Below are positions 33,019 to 42,278 of a stretch of DNA of 45,346 bases, one piece after another (position 1 is the stretch's first letter; the number at the start of each line of letters is the position of its first letter). A program made the translations under genes and the position numbers. Below the pieces are notes generated by a model, which made no database searches, was not told where the DNA came from, and worked only from the letters and a program-made list of their open reading frames with translations. Location of the stretch: assembly GCA_902772455.1 (NCBI GenBank), contig CACYAW010000044.1:1-45346 (forward strand). Direction: 5' to 3'. Source of the DNA: an uncultured Bacteroidales bacterium (GTDB lineage Bacteria > Bacteroidota > Bacteroidia > Bacteroidales > Muribaculaceae).

Positions 33019-34844
33019 GTGAAGATTCAGTACATCAGGTAGCACCCTCCAAGAACGAAACTACCAACGGAAGAAGATTATACAATAGCGGGAAGAATAT
33101 TGATGAAACAAAAAACCGCATTAATAAGATCTTAGAAAAATTGAATAATGAAGTTTTTGTGTTTGATTTTGGCCATTATTATTATGACGAAGTCATTAAT
33201 AATAATGAGGAGGAAAAGCATTTCTTATTTAAAACAGTGATAAGAGGGGGGAAGGAATACATAGAAACGTTGTTTCCAAAAAGGGAGGATAAAAATACTG
33301 ATTATAGATATTTTGAAAGAAGCATAAAAGAAGTTTGCAATATTAGCGAAAAAGAAAATGAAATTATACCAGGCGAAGAGGATAAGTTTGATACGCCTAT
33401 AAAGGAGATTGTTGCAAAAAAGCCATTTAAAACAGATGAATGGGCTAATACTTTGGCAAAGAAAAAAATAGGCGGTTGTTTGTTGGTTTCTTCGATAGAA
33501 GAAGGAAACCATCGAAGCGCCGTTTGGGTTGTATTGAAAAAACCCATATATGGATTAGCTAATAAAGTTCGCTGCTGTATGCCTTGCGAAAAGTGCTCGA
33601 TGAAAGAAGGATGTAAATTAAAATTTAAAAATAAAGCTATTGATGCAACATTTAAAGAGATAGATGGGTTGCTGTCTAATGAACTCAGCTATAATTTAGA
33701 ATTAAGCAAAGATATCGAGATTTATCGTCAATCCACCCGTGCTGCCATTTCTCAAGTATTTGTACGCAATATTGCAAATAATCTTGTCCCCAATGTTCTT
33801 AAACACGTAAGAGATGAAAAATCTTTGGAATATTCAAACTTTCTTAAGCTTATTAAAAACGAAAAGGCATATACCAGTGACATTTTAATTCCACTTTATA
33901 ATTATCGTCAGCAAGTTGCCAACTTATTTTCCTATGTTGCTGATCGTTGCCAATACTTAAATGAAGCCACCCGTCATATCGCTGAAAATGAAGAAAGTAG
34001 CTTTGTTTATGGTAAGCTGTTCAAAGAATTGGATGCTAATAGATTATTGCTCAACCATATTTCAGGCAAAAAGAACTATAAGTATAAAATTGTTTTTTTT
34101 CATGATGGGGTTCCTTTAAATGAAAAAAATGATATAAAAGTATCCCTCCCGGCAGGTCCTTTAGGTGCACAGGCATTCTATAATATCCTGGAAAATATAA
34201 TCCGCAATTCAGCTAAGCCTGTTCATCAAGTTGTTGTTGAATTTACTGTTAATTTTATTGATAAGCCTTTGGAACACCCTTTTACTGGAGAGGACAAATA
34301 TTACCGTGTGGAAATATGGGATAATGTCCCGATAACTATGGATGATGAAGAATTAAAAAAGGAGATAGATAATATCAAGAGAGATGATCAATACGTCTCA
34401 TACTTTGGTCTAACTGAGATAAAAGATGCGTCAAAAACCACAACGGGTAATGATGATATTTCTGTTTCGTGTGCTGATAATACTGGAGAAAAAAGAATAA
34501 AGGATGCCGCCGACTTATTGGTGTACAAGCAAAATACGCAACTGAACAAATCTATTATTGACCCCAAAAATCACACACTGCGTACCAACTCTCTTGGCTT
34601 GATTGAGATGGAAGCATCTGCCGCGTTCCTTCGTCAAGAAGACTTACCAGAGATAGAGAGTGAAAATTATGATCTTAAAGATGGCGAACATTATAATTTT
34701 AAAAAGTCTATCAATAAATATTATCCTTATTTTATACAAGCTTTTAAGCATAAACTGGAATGTAGCAACGAATTCTCTTTGGGTTATCGGTTCTATATGA
34801 AGAAACCTGAAGAGTCTGAAATAAATGATAATAAAAATATGTAA
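33015..34844 (+). CDS. GHKL-ATPase (degenerate histidine-kinase-like) protein with Cys cluster
   Basis: The 609-residue protein is of unknown role. Residues 187-200 contain CC-x2-C-x2-C-x5-C, a possible metal site. Residues about 241-265 (RAAISQVFVRNIANNLVPNVLKHV) resemble a histidine-kinase dimerisation helix of the RNI-x-HN type, but Asn stands where the phospho-accepting His would be. The C-terminal part has the Bergerat-fold N box FYNILENIIRNSAKP (388-402), a G1-like EIWDN (Asp 436) and a G2-like NSLGLIEMEASAAF (525-538). The Gly-rich lid is poorly conserved. It may therefore bind ATP as a conformational switch rather than phosphorylate. No membrane segment is seen. It overlaps the methyltransferase gene by 4 nt and lies 36 bp before the ATPase gene. 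Confidence 0.75.
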   Translation: MSEDSVHQVAPSKNETTNGRRLYNSGKNIDETKNRINKILEKLNNEVFVFDFGHYYYDEVINNNEEEKHFLFKTVIRGGKEYIETLFPKREDKNTDYRYFERSIKEVCNISEKENEIIPGEEDKFDTPIKEIVAKKPFKTDEWANTLAKKKIGGCLLVSSIEEGNHRSAVWVVLKKPIYGLANKVRCCMPCEKCSMKEGCKLKFKNKAIDATFKEIDGLLSNELSYNLELSKDIEIYRQSTRAAISQVFVRNIANNLVPNVLKHVRDEKSLEYSNFLKLIKNEKAYTSDILIPLYNYRQQVANLFSYVADRCQYLNEATRHIAENEESSFVYGKLFKELDANRLLLNHISGKKNYKYKIVFFHDGVPLNEKNDIKVSLPAGPLGAQAFYNILENIIRNSAKPVHQVVVEFTVNFIDKPLEHPFTGEDKYYRVEIWDNVPITMDDEELKKEIDNIKRDDQYVSYFGLTEIKDASKTTTGNDDISVSCADNTGEKRIKDAADLLVYKQNTQLNKSIIDPKNHTLRTNSLGLIEMEASAAFLRQEDLPEIESENYDLKDGEHYNFKKSINKYYPYFIQAFKHKLECSNEFSLGYRFYMKKPEESEINDNKNM

Positions 34845-34880
34845 TTAAATAGCTTAATCTGGTCCAAATACAACGATGTT

Positions 34881-37310
34881 ATGTATAGCTTTAGAATAAT
34901 TGCTCTTAGGGTACTAAACGGTTGCAAATCGCACATTAGGCGAGGATTGAAGGAAGATGTGACTTACTTTCTATGCAACGATTATGAGGACCGATATAAT
35001 GAGAAAAACGACTGGGTAACCATCTCCAAGAAAAAAGAGAATGGTGAACCGCCCAAAGATTTCTTTTCGATACTACATGAAATCGAAGGACATGATATGA
35101 GGGAACAGATCCCGACAATTAGCATTTCTGCTGTTGTAGGAAAGAATGGAGATGGCAAAAGTTCGCTTGTGGAACTAATGCTAAGAATCATATATAACTT
35201 TATTGTAGCATACAGATTCCGTGACGATCAAGAAACTCTTACTCAGATACAAGGTGTTGAAGCTGTTCTGTATTATGAGATAGGTGAAATACTATATGAA
35301 ATCAAATGTTCTAATGGGAAAATAATAGCATCATTTGCAAAACGAGGTAACAAAGAAATCTTAGAGAAGCACTCGGATCTGTTGTTCTATACCATAGTGG
35401 CTAATTATTCCATCTATGCTTACAATTCAAGGTGTTTTGAACTAGAAGGTGGAGGGAATGAATGCTGGATAAACAGGGTGTTCCATAATAATGACGGCTA
35501 CCAGATGCCATTGGTGTTGAATCCAATGAGAACTGAAGGAAACTTTGATGTAAACTGCGAAGAGGATTTATGTTATCAACGTCTCATGGCTCTATACGCT
35601 GACACGGGAAACGATTCTGCTGCTCGCGTGATTAATGATAAAAAAACAGCTAAAGGCTTTGCCTTCAATCTGGAAGAGAAGTCAAAATTAGAAACCGTTA
35701 CACTTCGCGAATATTTCCTGAGCACTTGGGAGTCCACTGCTTTGAAAAGATCTACTGATTTTTTGCAAGATTTTCTTTTTGCTATTAATAGTGTTGAAGA
35801 TAGAAAATACGCCGAAAGCCTCTTTATAAGACATATGAGATTTTGGCTGCAACATTCTGAGTGTTGGCAAAAATATCATTCTCTTTTTATACTTGCTGAT
35901 CGGATAATGGAGAAAATTTATAATGACAATGGTTTTGATTATCATTCGTACGAGGACACTGATCTGAAGCATTATCTGGAAGAAGCAAAAGATAAATTTG
36001 AATCTTATATTGATTTATATTTTAATAATGAGCAGGATAAAATAAAAATACGTAATTCACTTGATAGTGTTTCCCAAATAATATCAACTACAGGACTGAC
36101 AGGACTCCAATTTCAGCGTCTTGTGCTCATTATTGACGTTTGTGAATTTTGGTCTAAACGAAGATGGTTTTCAGAGTATTCTTTTTCTGAGGCCATAGAA
36201 AAATATACTGATCAGAGTATTGAAAGAGATGAAGGTTGTCAGGCACGATTGTATGTAATATATAAAACCATCTCAATTATCTCACAGTACAAGCGATTCC
36301 AGGATATTTTCGATATAAATCGTTACTTCTATCTGTTTGATGACATAAATGATAGTGATGGCTGGAAACTACAACAATGCTTTGAGTCGATGTTCACAGA
36401 TAAGGAACAGCAACATCTTGAAAAGAAGTATGATACACTAAAACTGCGGCAAACCATTAATTATTTATGGTATAATACATTCGATACAAACCGAATAGAC
36501 GACAGTCAAACAGGGCGTGACTTTGGTTTTGATCACTTTGTGACTTTCGATCAGTTGCATGGCTTTATAAAAGATGCAAAAGAAAAAGAAGGTTGCAGTG
36601 AAGAAACCATCGCATTGTTGCCTCCTCCAATTTTTGAAGGTGAGATATTGGTTGAAGAAGGGAAGACTACTTTTAGGATGTCTGATATGAGTTCAGGTGA
36701 GTTACAGCTGCTTAACTCTATAAGTACTTACATCTATCATCTTCGAAATCTGAATTATCATCTGGATGCAAAGGACCCCATAAAGTATTCATATGTGAAT
36801 CTAATTCTTGAAGAGGTAGAGCTTTATTTCCATCCCGAATATCAGCGTCAATATGTTTATCAGATGATGCGATGGATAGAGCAGGTGAAATTGGACAACA
36901 TCAAGGCCATCAATATCATAATTGTAACACATTCTCCCATTGTGTTAACCGATATACCTAAGAACAATGTGCTGTTTTTGAAAAAAGGCGTACCGGTATA
37001 TGTTATGCAGGAGAATACATTTGGGGCAAACATCCACGCTTTGTTGCAAAATGGATTCTTCTTAGAAGGAGTGCCAATGGGTGAATTTGCTGAGAAAAAA
37101 ATAAATAAAATGTTCGAGAGGTTGCACAAGGGAGATTGCAGTACAGAGTTGCTTGAGGAGATTAAACTAGTAAGTGAACCTTTGTTAAAGACACAATTGT
37201 ACAAACTGTTTGGTCTCAATAAGTCAATCAACAGCATTCAATACAAGCGTTTGGAGGAACGCATAGAACAACTGGAGGAAAAATTATATGGTGGACATAA
37301 GAATACCTGA
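34881..37310 (+). CDS. ABC/AAA-type ATPase, PtuA-like
   Basis: The 809-residue protein belongs to the SMC/RecF/OLD-like ATPases used in defence. Walker A is GKNGDGKSS (87-95), and a long helical middle follows. The ABC signature is SSGELQLLNSI (about 603-613), Walker B LILEEVELYFHPE (about 641-653) and the H-loop IIVTHSPIVLTDIP (about 679-692). It has no TOPRIM domain, so cleavage is left to the HNH protein whose gene overlaps it by 23 nt. This ATPase plus HNH pairing is that of Septu (PtuA/PtuB), though the ATPase is longer than classical PtuA. Placement behind a GHKL protein is unusual. Confidence 0.85.
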   Translation: MYSFRIIALRVLNGCKSHIRRGLKEDVTYFLCNDYEDRYNEKNDWVTISKKKENGEPPKDFFSILHEIEGHDMREQIPTISISAVVGKNGDGKSSLVELMLRIIYNFIVAYRFRDDQETLTQIQGVEAVLYYEIGEILYEIKCSNGKIIASFAKRGNKEILEKHSDLLFYTIVANYSIYAYNSRCFELEGGGNECWINRVFHNNDGYQMPLVLNPMRTEGNFDVNCEEDLCYQRLMALYADTGNDSAARVINDKKTAKGFAFNLEEKSKLETVTLREYFLSTWESTALKRSTDFLQDFLFAINSVEDRKYAESLFIRHMRFWLQHSECWQKYHSLFILADRIMEKIYNDNGFDYHSYEDTDLKHYLEEAKDKFESYIDLYFNNEQDKIKIRNSLDSVSQIISTTGLTGLQFQRLVLIIDVCEFWSKRRWFSEYSFSEAIEKYTDQSIERDEGCQARLYVIYKTISIISQYKRFQDIFDINRYFYLFDDINDSDGWKLQQCFESMFTDKEQQHLEKKYDTLKLRQTINYLWYNTFDTNRIDDSQTGRDFGFDHFVTFDQLHGFIKDAKEKEGCSEETIALLPPPIFEGEILVEEGKTTFRMSDMSSGELQLLNSISTYIYHLRNLNYHLDAKDPIKYSYVNLILEEVELYFHPEYQRQYVYQMMRWIEQVKLDNIKAINIIIVTHSPIVLTDIPKNNVLFLKKGVPVYVMQENTFGANIHALLQNGFFLEGVPMGEFAEKKINKMFERLHKGDCSTELLEEIKLVSEPLLKTQLYKLFGLNKSINSIQYKRLEERIEQLEEKLYGGHKNT

Positions 37311-38286
37311 AGCCGAGAAAAGGGCGATAGCTGAGCAGTATTTTAACCGCTTAGTTAAATGGATTGATGATAATGGGAAATGGTCAATAAAAGACCCTAT
37401 GGCAGATGAAATGATGAGGTTTATTCAAAATGGCCAAAACAATGGTCGTGATTTTTTTCTGGCTTCACCAGATTCTTTAGAGAATAAGAGTAAGGAATTC
37501 TCAGATGAATTTGCTGCAGAGAAAAAGAAATATGACGCATCGAAAAACAATGGTATGTGGAAAACAACAAGTTATGGAATATTTGTGCTTCGGATGCGTG
37601 AAATCTATAATAGATTCATGCAAAAGGAAAACGACAATGAGGAAAACGACAATAAGAAAAACGACAATAAGAAAAAGGACAATAAGGACAAGAATGGCTA
37701 TTGGTTGATGAAAAGGCTTGGCGTCAGAGTCTGCCCTTACTGTAATATTAATTACACGACTACCATAAATAAACGTACTAAAAATCGAACTATACAGATT
37801 CGGCCAGAATTTGATCATTTCTTCCCAGAAGCTGAACATCCCTCGCTTATCCTGTCATTCTATAACCTGGTGCCCTCATGCCCTCAATGCAACCATTTGA
37901 AGAAAGTGCAGAAATTGGAAGTTAATCCATGGATAAAACTTGCGAGAGGCATAGGACCGATATTCAAAGTGGACACCTCTACAGGGGATTTCCCTAGAAA
38001 GCCTGTCATCATCATTGAGAACGAGAACGAGAACATTAAAAAGTTGGGGATTATTGAACTGTATAACGAGCACACAGACTATGTGAAGGATATATTAGAT
38101 AAGATTCAAGCATATAACCCTGCTACCTACCTTGCTATTCTCAAGGATTTCCAAGGAATAGTGCATACAGCAGCTGACTTAGATCGAATGATATGGGGAA
38201 ATTATACTGAATTGAGCGATTCAGACAAAAGGCCATTGGCAAAACTTACAGCGGATATACTGCGTCAGTATGAGAAGTATTTGTAG
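37288..38286 (+). CDS. HNH nuclease, PtuB-like
   Basis: The 332-residue protein ends in an HNH-type fold. CPYC (149-152) and CPQC (198-201) form a zinc site, with catalytic-type EFDHFFP (174-180) and Asn 193 in FYNLVPSCPQCNHLK between them. The N-terminal ~110 residues are helical and may bind the ATPase. A Lys/Asn/Asp-rich linker (about 113-136) is encoded by 15-bp repeats. It is probably the DNA- or RNA-cutting effector of the preceding ATPase, as PtuB is for PtuA. It overlaps that gene by 23 nt and is the last of the operon, followed by a strong terminator. Confidence 0.85.
   Translation: MVDIRIPEAEKRAIAEQYFNRLVKWIDDNGKWSIKDPMADEMMRFIQNGQNNGRDFFLASPDSLENKSKEFSDEFAAEKKKYDASKNNGMWKTTSYGIFVLRMREIYNRFMQKENDNEENDNKKNDNKKKDNKDKNGYWLMKRLGVRVCPYCNINYTTTINKRTKNRTIQIRPEFDHFFPEAEHPSLILSFYNLVPSCPQCNHLKKVQKLEVNPWIKLARGIGPIFKVDTSTGDFPRKPVIIIENENENIKKLGIIELYNEHTDYVKDILDKIQAYNPATYLAILKDFQGIVHTAADLDRMIWGNYTELSDSDKRPLAKLTADILRQYEKYL
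37627..37690 (+). repeat. 15-bp minisatellite inside the HNH gene
   Basis: About four units of a GAAAACGACAATAAG-like 15-mer lie in tandem and encode the linker ENDNEENDNKKNDNKKKDNK. The unit length is a multiple of three, so changes in copy number would lengthen or shorten the linker without shifting the frame. Confidence 0.85.
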
Positions 38287-38405
38287 GAGAATTACAAATG
38301 AAGGTGATGTGATTGAAATACCCCCAATAGACAGTTGAATTAATCTCGTTATTCATTGTAGCCTCTAAAGAAGTGTTTATGAATAGCGTATAAATAACAC
38401 CATTA

Positions 38406-38455
38406 CAAAGGCTGGTCATTTTCCCGCTAAACCAAGGGAATGACCAGCCTTTTTC
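38406..38455. terminator. Bidirectional terminator between the two operons (promoter/hairpin repeat family)
   Basis: The stem AAAGGCTGGTCATTTTCCC pairs with AAGGGAATGACCAGCCTTT (about 17 of 19 pairs), with A-run and T-run flanks, so it can work on both strands. It resembles the elements at 28,177 and 42,279 (CAAAGG, CATTTTC, ACCAAG). Apart from it, 38,287-38,519 holds no gene. Confidence 0.8.
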
Positions 38456-38519
38456 TGCAAAAAGATTATTCTTGGGGAGAGCCACCCATCTAAACATTGG
38501 TGGTATTTTGCTTTTTTAG

Positions 38520-39551
38520 TTATCTTTCTTCCCTATAGTAAAATTTATAGTATTTTAGTCCACGGTTTTCATCATAACCCTGCTCAATCATTTGTTCTCC
38601 ACCATGTATTCGAATATCAAAGTTTTGGTCTAGCTTTACTGTTGTAATTGAAGTCGTTGTCTTCTTTTTTACAGCTTGCTGAGAAATTGTGATTTCCTCG
38701 TCAAAACACACACCCTCATCGGTTGACTTTTTTTCAAGATACTTTTGAAAGCTCTCTGCTAAGTCCACATTCTTAAAAGTAGCCATAGCATATTCATTAA
38801 TACTTACAGACTGAGCATCAACTGCTGTCATTGACCTATTTACAATCACGGCTTTCTCAGATTTACTCATATCTCCAGGCAATTGAGACACAAAAGTTCT
38901 TGTCATTGCTATCAGACGTTCAGTCTGATTATAACTGTTTCGACATAGCCTTACTTTTAAGAAATCATCGGTCCAATACTTTGCTTCAGATGCTTTATTT
39001 GTTTTATCAATAACCGCTACCCAATAGCCCGAGTCAGTTTTTGTATTAAAAACGACTGCAGCTTTGTCTATTTTATTAATATTGATGCCTGTCTCTGTAA
39101 TGATTTCAGTGTGTGAGCCCTCTTTAATCATCTTTAGGAACGTATCTTTGTTCTCAGATTTAAAAAGTCCGATTGCATTGCAGGTAATAGTATCAACAAT
39201 AACATTTTTGAAATACACTATACAAAGCTCTCCACTTTTGATTCTCGGATGTATACTGCAAGAGTAGAGGTGTCGGGCTATATTTTTACTCGCATCGATA
39301 AAGGATGAATCATTTTCAAAACAATTCTTTACATATGTATAAATCTCATTTAGTGATAAATCTGATTCATGCCAAAACTCGTAATAGCCATCGGAAACAA
39401 TTTGTCCTAAGATATATTGCCCCAAAATCATGCCGGTTTTATCATCCAAATTAATTGATTCATTAGATAGAGCAATACCTTGATCTAATCCTTTATTTCC
39501 TATGTTATGGACTATACAATCCTTTATTGCAATATATTCTGTATAAATCAT
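38520..39551 (-). CDS. Nucleoid-associated protein (NdpA/YejK family)
   Basis: The 343-residue protein matches the 37-kDa nucleoid-associated (NdpA) family. It has an N-terminal helical part with IAKNIARHLYS-like segments, a central beta region GELCIVYFKNVIVDTITCNAIGLFKS (107-132), ININKIDKAAVVFN and the signature AKYWTDDFLKVRL (190-202), followed by an NQTE helix. The C-terminal part reads ENRGLKYYKFYY. Characterised relatives coat or bind DNA. The gene overlaps its upstream neighbour by 4 nt and is the last of a three-gene operon, which points to a dedicated partner role rather than housekeeping. Confidence 0.83.
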   Translation of the reverse strand: MIYTEYIAIKDCIVHNIGNKGLDQGIALSNESINLDDKTGMILGQYILGQIVSDGYYEFWHESDLSLNEIYTYVKNCFENDSSFIDASKNIARHLYSCSIHPRIKSGELCIVYFKNVIVDTITCNAIGLFKSENKDTFLKMIKEGSHTEIITETGININKIDKAAVVFNTKTDSGYWVAVIDKTNKASEAKYWTDDFLKVRLCRNSYNQTERLIAMTRTFVSQLPGDMSKSEKAVIVNRSMTAVDAQSVSINEYAMATFKNVDLAESFQKYLEKKSTDEGVCFDEEITISQQAVKKKTTTSITTVKLDQNFDIRIHGGEQMIEQGYDENRGLKYYKFYYREER

Positions 39552-41053
39552 GATACGCCATTAATGAAATACTTTATATATAGTAATACAATAAAGAAAA
39601 TTAGATTAGCCCCCATCCATAAATAATCATAATAACATGTCCGCTCTTCAATAAAAGCCCTATAAGTGCCATCGTTATTCCGCTCGTCAGTAAATAATTC
39701 TGACATTTCTTTTTCACTAAGCAATTCTTCATAGAATTTACGAGTGTCGTTGTATTGTTTATCAAACAGTTTAACCTTCTTATTCCTTTCCCAACGAGCA
39801 TAGAAATAGTAAATAAACGATACAAAACAAAAACCTAGCAATAATATTATGATTGTATCTGGGACTAATACATTATCTTCAATGTTTTTGGCTAAAACTC
39901 GAATAATAGCCGTTGTAAATGCAAAAGTCAAAAATGAGAAAAATAGTTTCTTAAAAGCGCTCTCAAAATCGTCATAGATAGTTATTATATACTTTTGGTA
40001 ATCTCTCAGTTGATTCGAGACATTGTTCCTTATTTCTATATACTGTTTTACATTTTCCTTTTCATATATTCTATAGTTTGAACTTATTGCATCAAATGCC
40101 CCTTCACGTAATGACAATGTCGTTTCATTAACAATGTTCAATGAAATAATATTTCTGGCTATTGCAGATTTATCTGTAAGGTTTCCACTATTATATTGCC
40201 ATTTGAAGATTTCTAAGTACTTAGCCCATGAGTCTGTATCAACTTTACTATTCTCAACAGAATCAACACTAATGTGTCCGGTTATTGTCTTATAACCATT
40301 TAGTTTGTATTCAAGTTCATCATCTCTGATCGATATGAAGTCAAATAGGAAACACAAGGAGTATAATAATGCTGCGTTTTTGAACAGGGGCAATAATTCA
40401 TTGTCATTATGATCAGTCCCACTCAATTCAAAATCTGTTGGTAGCAGGTTCTCGAAAATAAGGTCATTACAACACAGAGACTTACCTTGTGTTACGACAT
40501 CTATATTTAGGATGGGTTTTGGCCGGAAAACCGGTACGTGACCCTTGCTTACAAATGCAAGAGAAGATCCTATGAGAGAAATGGATCCTTCCTGATATTC
40601 AAAACAGATTGTATTATGATTCTTGCAGATATCGTTAAATAATGACAAAAAACCTTTCAAGTTGTAGCTCTTCAAATATTTGGTAAATAAATCTGGGCAA
40701 TAAACTGACTGTGTCCCCTTTTGGAGATTCTTTGTAATACTTATTTTTATCTTAATCGGATCATCTTTATCCATATTGTTAAAGTACTGAATAAAGTTCT
40801 CCCACTCCTCATGTCTATCTGTACGAAAGATTATTTGCTCGCTTGCAGTTTCATCTACTCCGTCAAATAACCCTATGGTCAAAATATCTCTTTCACTAAG
40901 ACCATCTAGGTTAAGACTATGTGGCGGTTGTCTGTCAAATTGATTTATGCTATAATAAGCGGTCAGCTCATCCAGGTCTTCGTTTGACTCTGTGACTATT
41001 TCCTGTGGAGAGGATGAGAATATTCGTGCAATCTCATATACAAAACTATTCAT
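39548..41053 (-). CDS. Three-pass membrane protein of unknown family
   Basis: The 501-residue product has a large soluble N-terminal part (about 1-365) of mixed alpha/beta character and no motif I recognise. A membrane pair follows (about 370-391 and 400-422), then a charged stretch with ARWERNKKVKLFDKQYNDTRKFYEELLSEKEM, and a last membrane segment (about 476-498) at the C-terminus. There is no signal peptide, so the N-terminal region is probably cytosolic. It is coupled by 4-nt overlaps to NdpA-like genes on both sides. In a defence setting such a protein could be a membrane-acting effector; that is inference. Confidence 0.78.
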   Translation of the reverse strand: MNSFVYEIARIFSSSPQEIVTESNEDLDELTAYYSINQFDRQPPHSLNLDGLSERDILTIGLFDGVDETASEQIIFRTDRHEEWENFIQYFNNMDKDDPIKIKISITKNLQKGTQSVYCPDLFTKYLKSYNLKGFLSLFNDICKNHNTICFEYQEGSISLIGSSLAFVSKGHVPVFRPKPILNIDVVTQGKSLCCNDLIFENLLPTDFELSGTDHNDNELLPLFKNAALLYSLCFLFDFISIRDDELEYKLNGYKTITGHISVDSVENSKVDTDSWAKYLEIFKWQYNSGNLTDKSAIARNIISLNIVNETTLSLREGAFDAISSNYRIYEKENVKQYIEIRNNVSNQLRDYQKYIITIYDDFESAFKKLFFSFLTFAFTTAIIRVLAKNIEDNVLVPDTIIILLLGFCFVSFIYYFYARWERNKKVKLFDKQYNDTRKFYEELLSEKEMSELFTDERNNDGTYRAFIEERTCYYDYLWMGANLIFFIVLLYIKYFINGVS

Positions 41054-42111
41054 AACGCTGATTCCTGTTTTTTTCTTTTGATACCTCTTGCATATTCATA
41101 ACCATCAGGGCTAATAATGGTTATACCTTTCTTTGGGCCCTGTTCATAGGGCAATATCTTTGATTCCATTCCTGGTATCTCTTGTTTGATCTTCAGTTCT
41201 ATCTCATCAGTCAATTTGATTATTTGCTTAATCTTATCTGTTATGGCCGAGGGCACTTTAGTGAATTGAGCATCAAACTTATCACCAACCCTAAGTTGGT
41301 CAACTCTAGATTTAAGTACATCAATCTTGAGAGTGTCATCGTATGGTGTGTAGTTTCCTATAATTTCATCCTTATAATAATCAAGGTCAAACATACCTTC
41401 AGACCTCATATATGATATTGTACTATTGTATAGTATTAGATAATCTGGCTTATGATCTGACATAAGTGGATTGAGTATCTTTTTCTTTATTTGCTCGTAT
41501 GCTTTTTCTGTATTCTCCTTGTCTTGTCTAATGACTTCTAACTCAAGGAAATCTTTCAGCCAATATGCGGCCTGCCGCTTAGTCGAATCGGAAGCCGCAA
41601 TCTGCAAGATTTCATATTCATTTTCATGCCATTTGATATTGAACTGACATGTCTTGAATATTTGATTATTTACAGACAATCCGGCAGTCTGCTGTCCAGT
41701 ATTTTCAGCAATGAACTCATCGTAGTCTGATTTAAGGATAATAACTTTAAAATCCCTCTCATCAGTTTCCATATCAACATAGGCAATTAATAAAACACCG
41801 TATGGGATTTTGCCTTTTAAATGTTGGTGATTTTCATTGAATTCTTTCTCAACTGCAGCAAGATGGTTCCCCATTTCTAGTATCGTTGCGTCCAACTTTT
41901 CACCCTCAGTTGTTATTAGATTACGTATTTGCTCTTGAGTCGTATTCAAATGTTTATTAAACTTGTATTTACGCTCAATGTTTGCATTAGCCGTTTTTAC
42001 CAGAATGCTCATAACATAATTATGAATATTATCAAGAAAATCAAAATTGGCAATTGCGGCTGCTCCTGTCTCATTGGAAATCTTTAATAGTTTGTAATAA
42101 TTAACCTTCAT
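41050..42111 (-). CDS. Divergent NdpA-like protein
   Basis: The 353-residue protein is not obviously of a named family, but its centre parallels the NdpA protein two genes downstream. GVLLIAYVDMETDERDFKVIILKS (105-128) corresponds to GELCIVYF...IGLFKS. AAYWLKDFLELEVIRQDKENTE (181-202) matches the YWxxDFL...R...NxTE signature with one gap. The N-terminal part is helical (about 55-98). The C-terminus is basic (GPKKGITIISPDGYEYARGIKRKK). It is first in the operon, with a canonical promoter 170 bp upstream. It may be a DNA- or complex-sensing partner of the second NdpA protein (inference). Confidence 0.75.
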   Translation of the reverse strand: MKVNYYKLLKISNETGAAAIANFDFLDNIHNYVMSILVKTANANIERKYKFNKHLNTTQEQIRNLITTEGEKLDATILEMGNHLAAVEKEFNENHQHLKGKIPYGVLLIAYVDMETDERDFKVIILKSDYDEFIAENTGQQTAGLSVNNQIFKTCQFNIKWHENEYEILQIAASDSTKRQAAYWLKDFLELEVIRQDKENTEKAYEQIKKKILNPLMSDHKPDYLILYNSTISYMRSEGMFDLDYYKDEIIGNYTPYDDTLKIDVLKSRVDQLRVGDKFDAQFTKVPSAITDKIKQIIKLTDEIELKIKQEIPGMESKILPYEQGPKKGITIISPDGYEYARGIKRKKQESAL

Positions 42112-42278
42112 GTTTTCATATGATTATTATATTAATTGTCAAAAAGTTCTGATTGTAAAATCATTTATTCGCAGTTTTTAACCCAGTCATTCAGCAGGTT
42201 AAATGTAAAAAAAACACTCAAAACTCCTATTATCAGGTTCTTAAAGACTGTTCATAACATGTGTAAAAAACACAGTTA

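Noticed and set aside
34881-37310. OLD-family nuclease
   Set aside because: No TOPRIM motifs follow the H-loop; the nuclease function is in the separate HNH gene.
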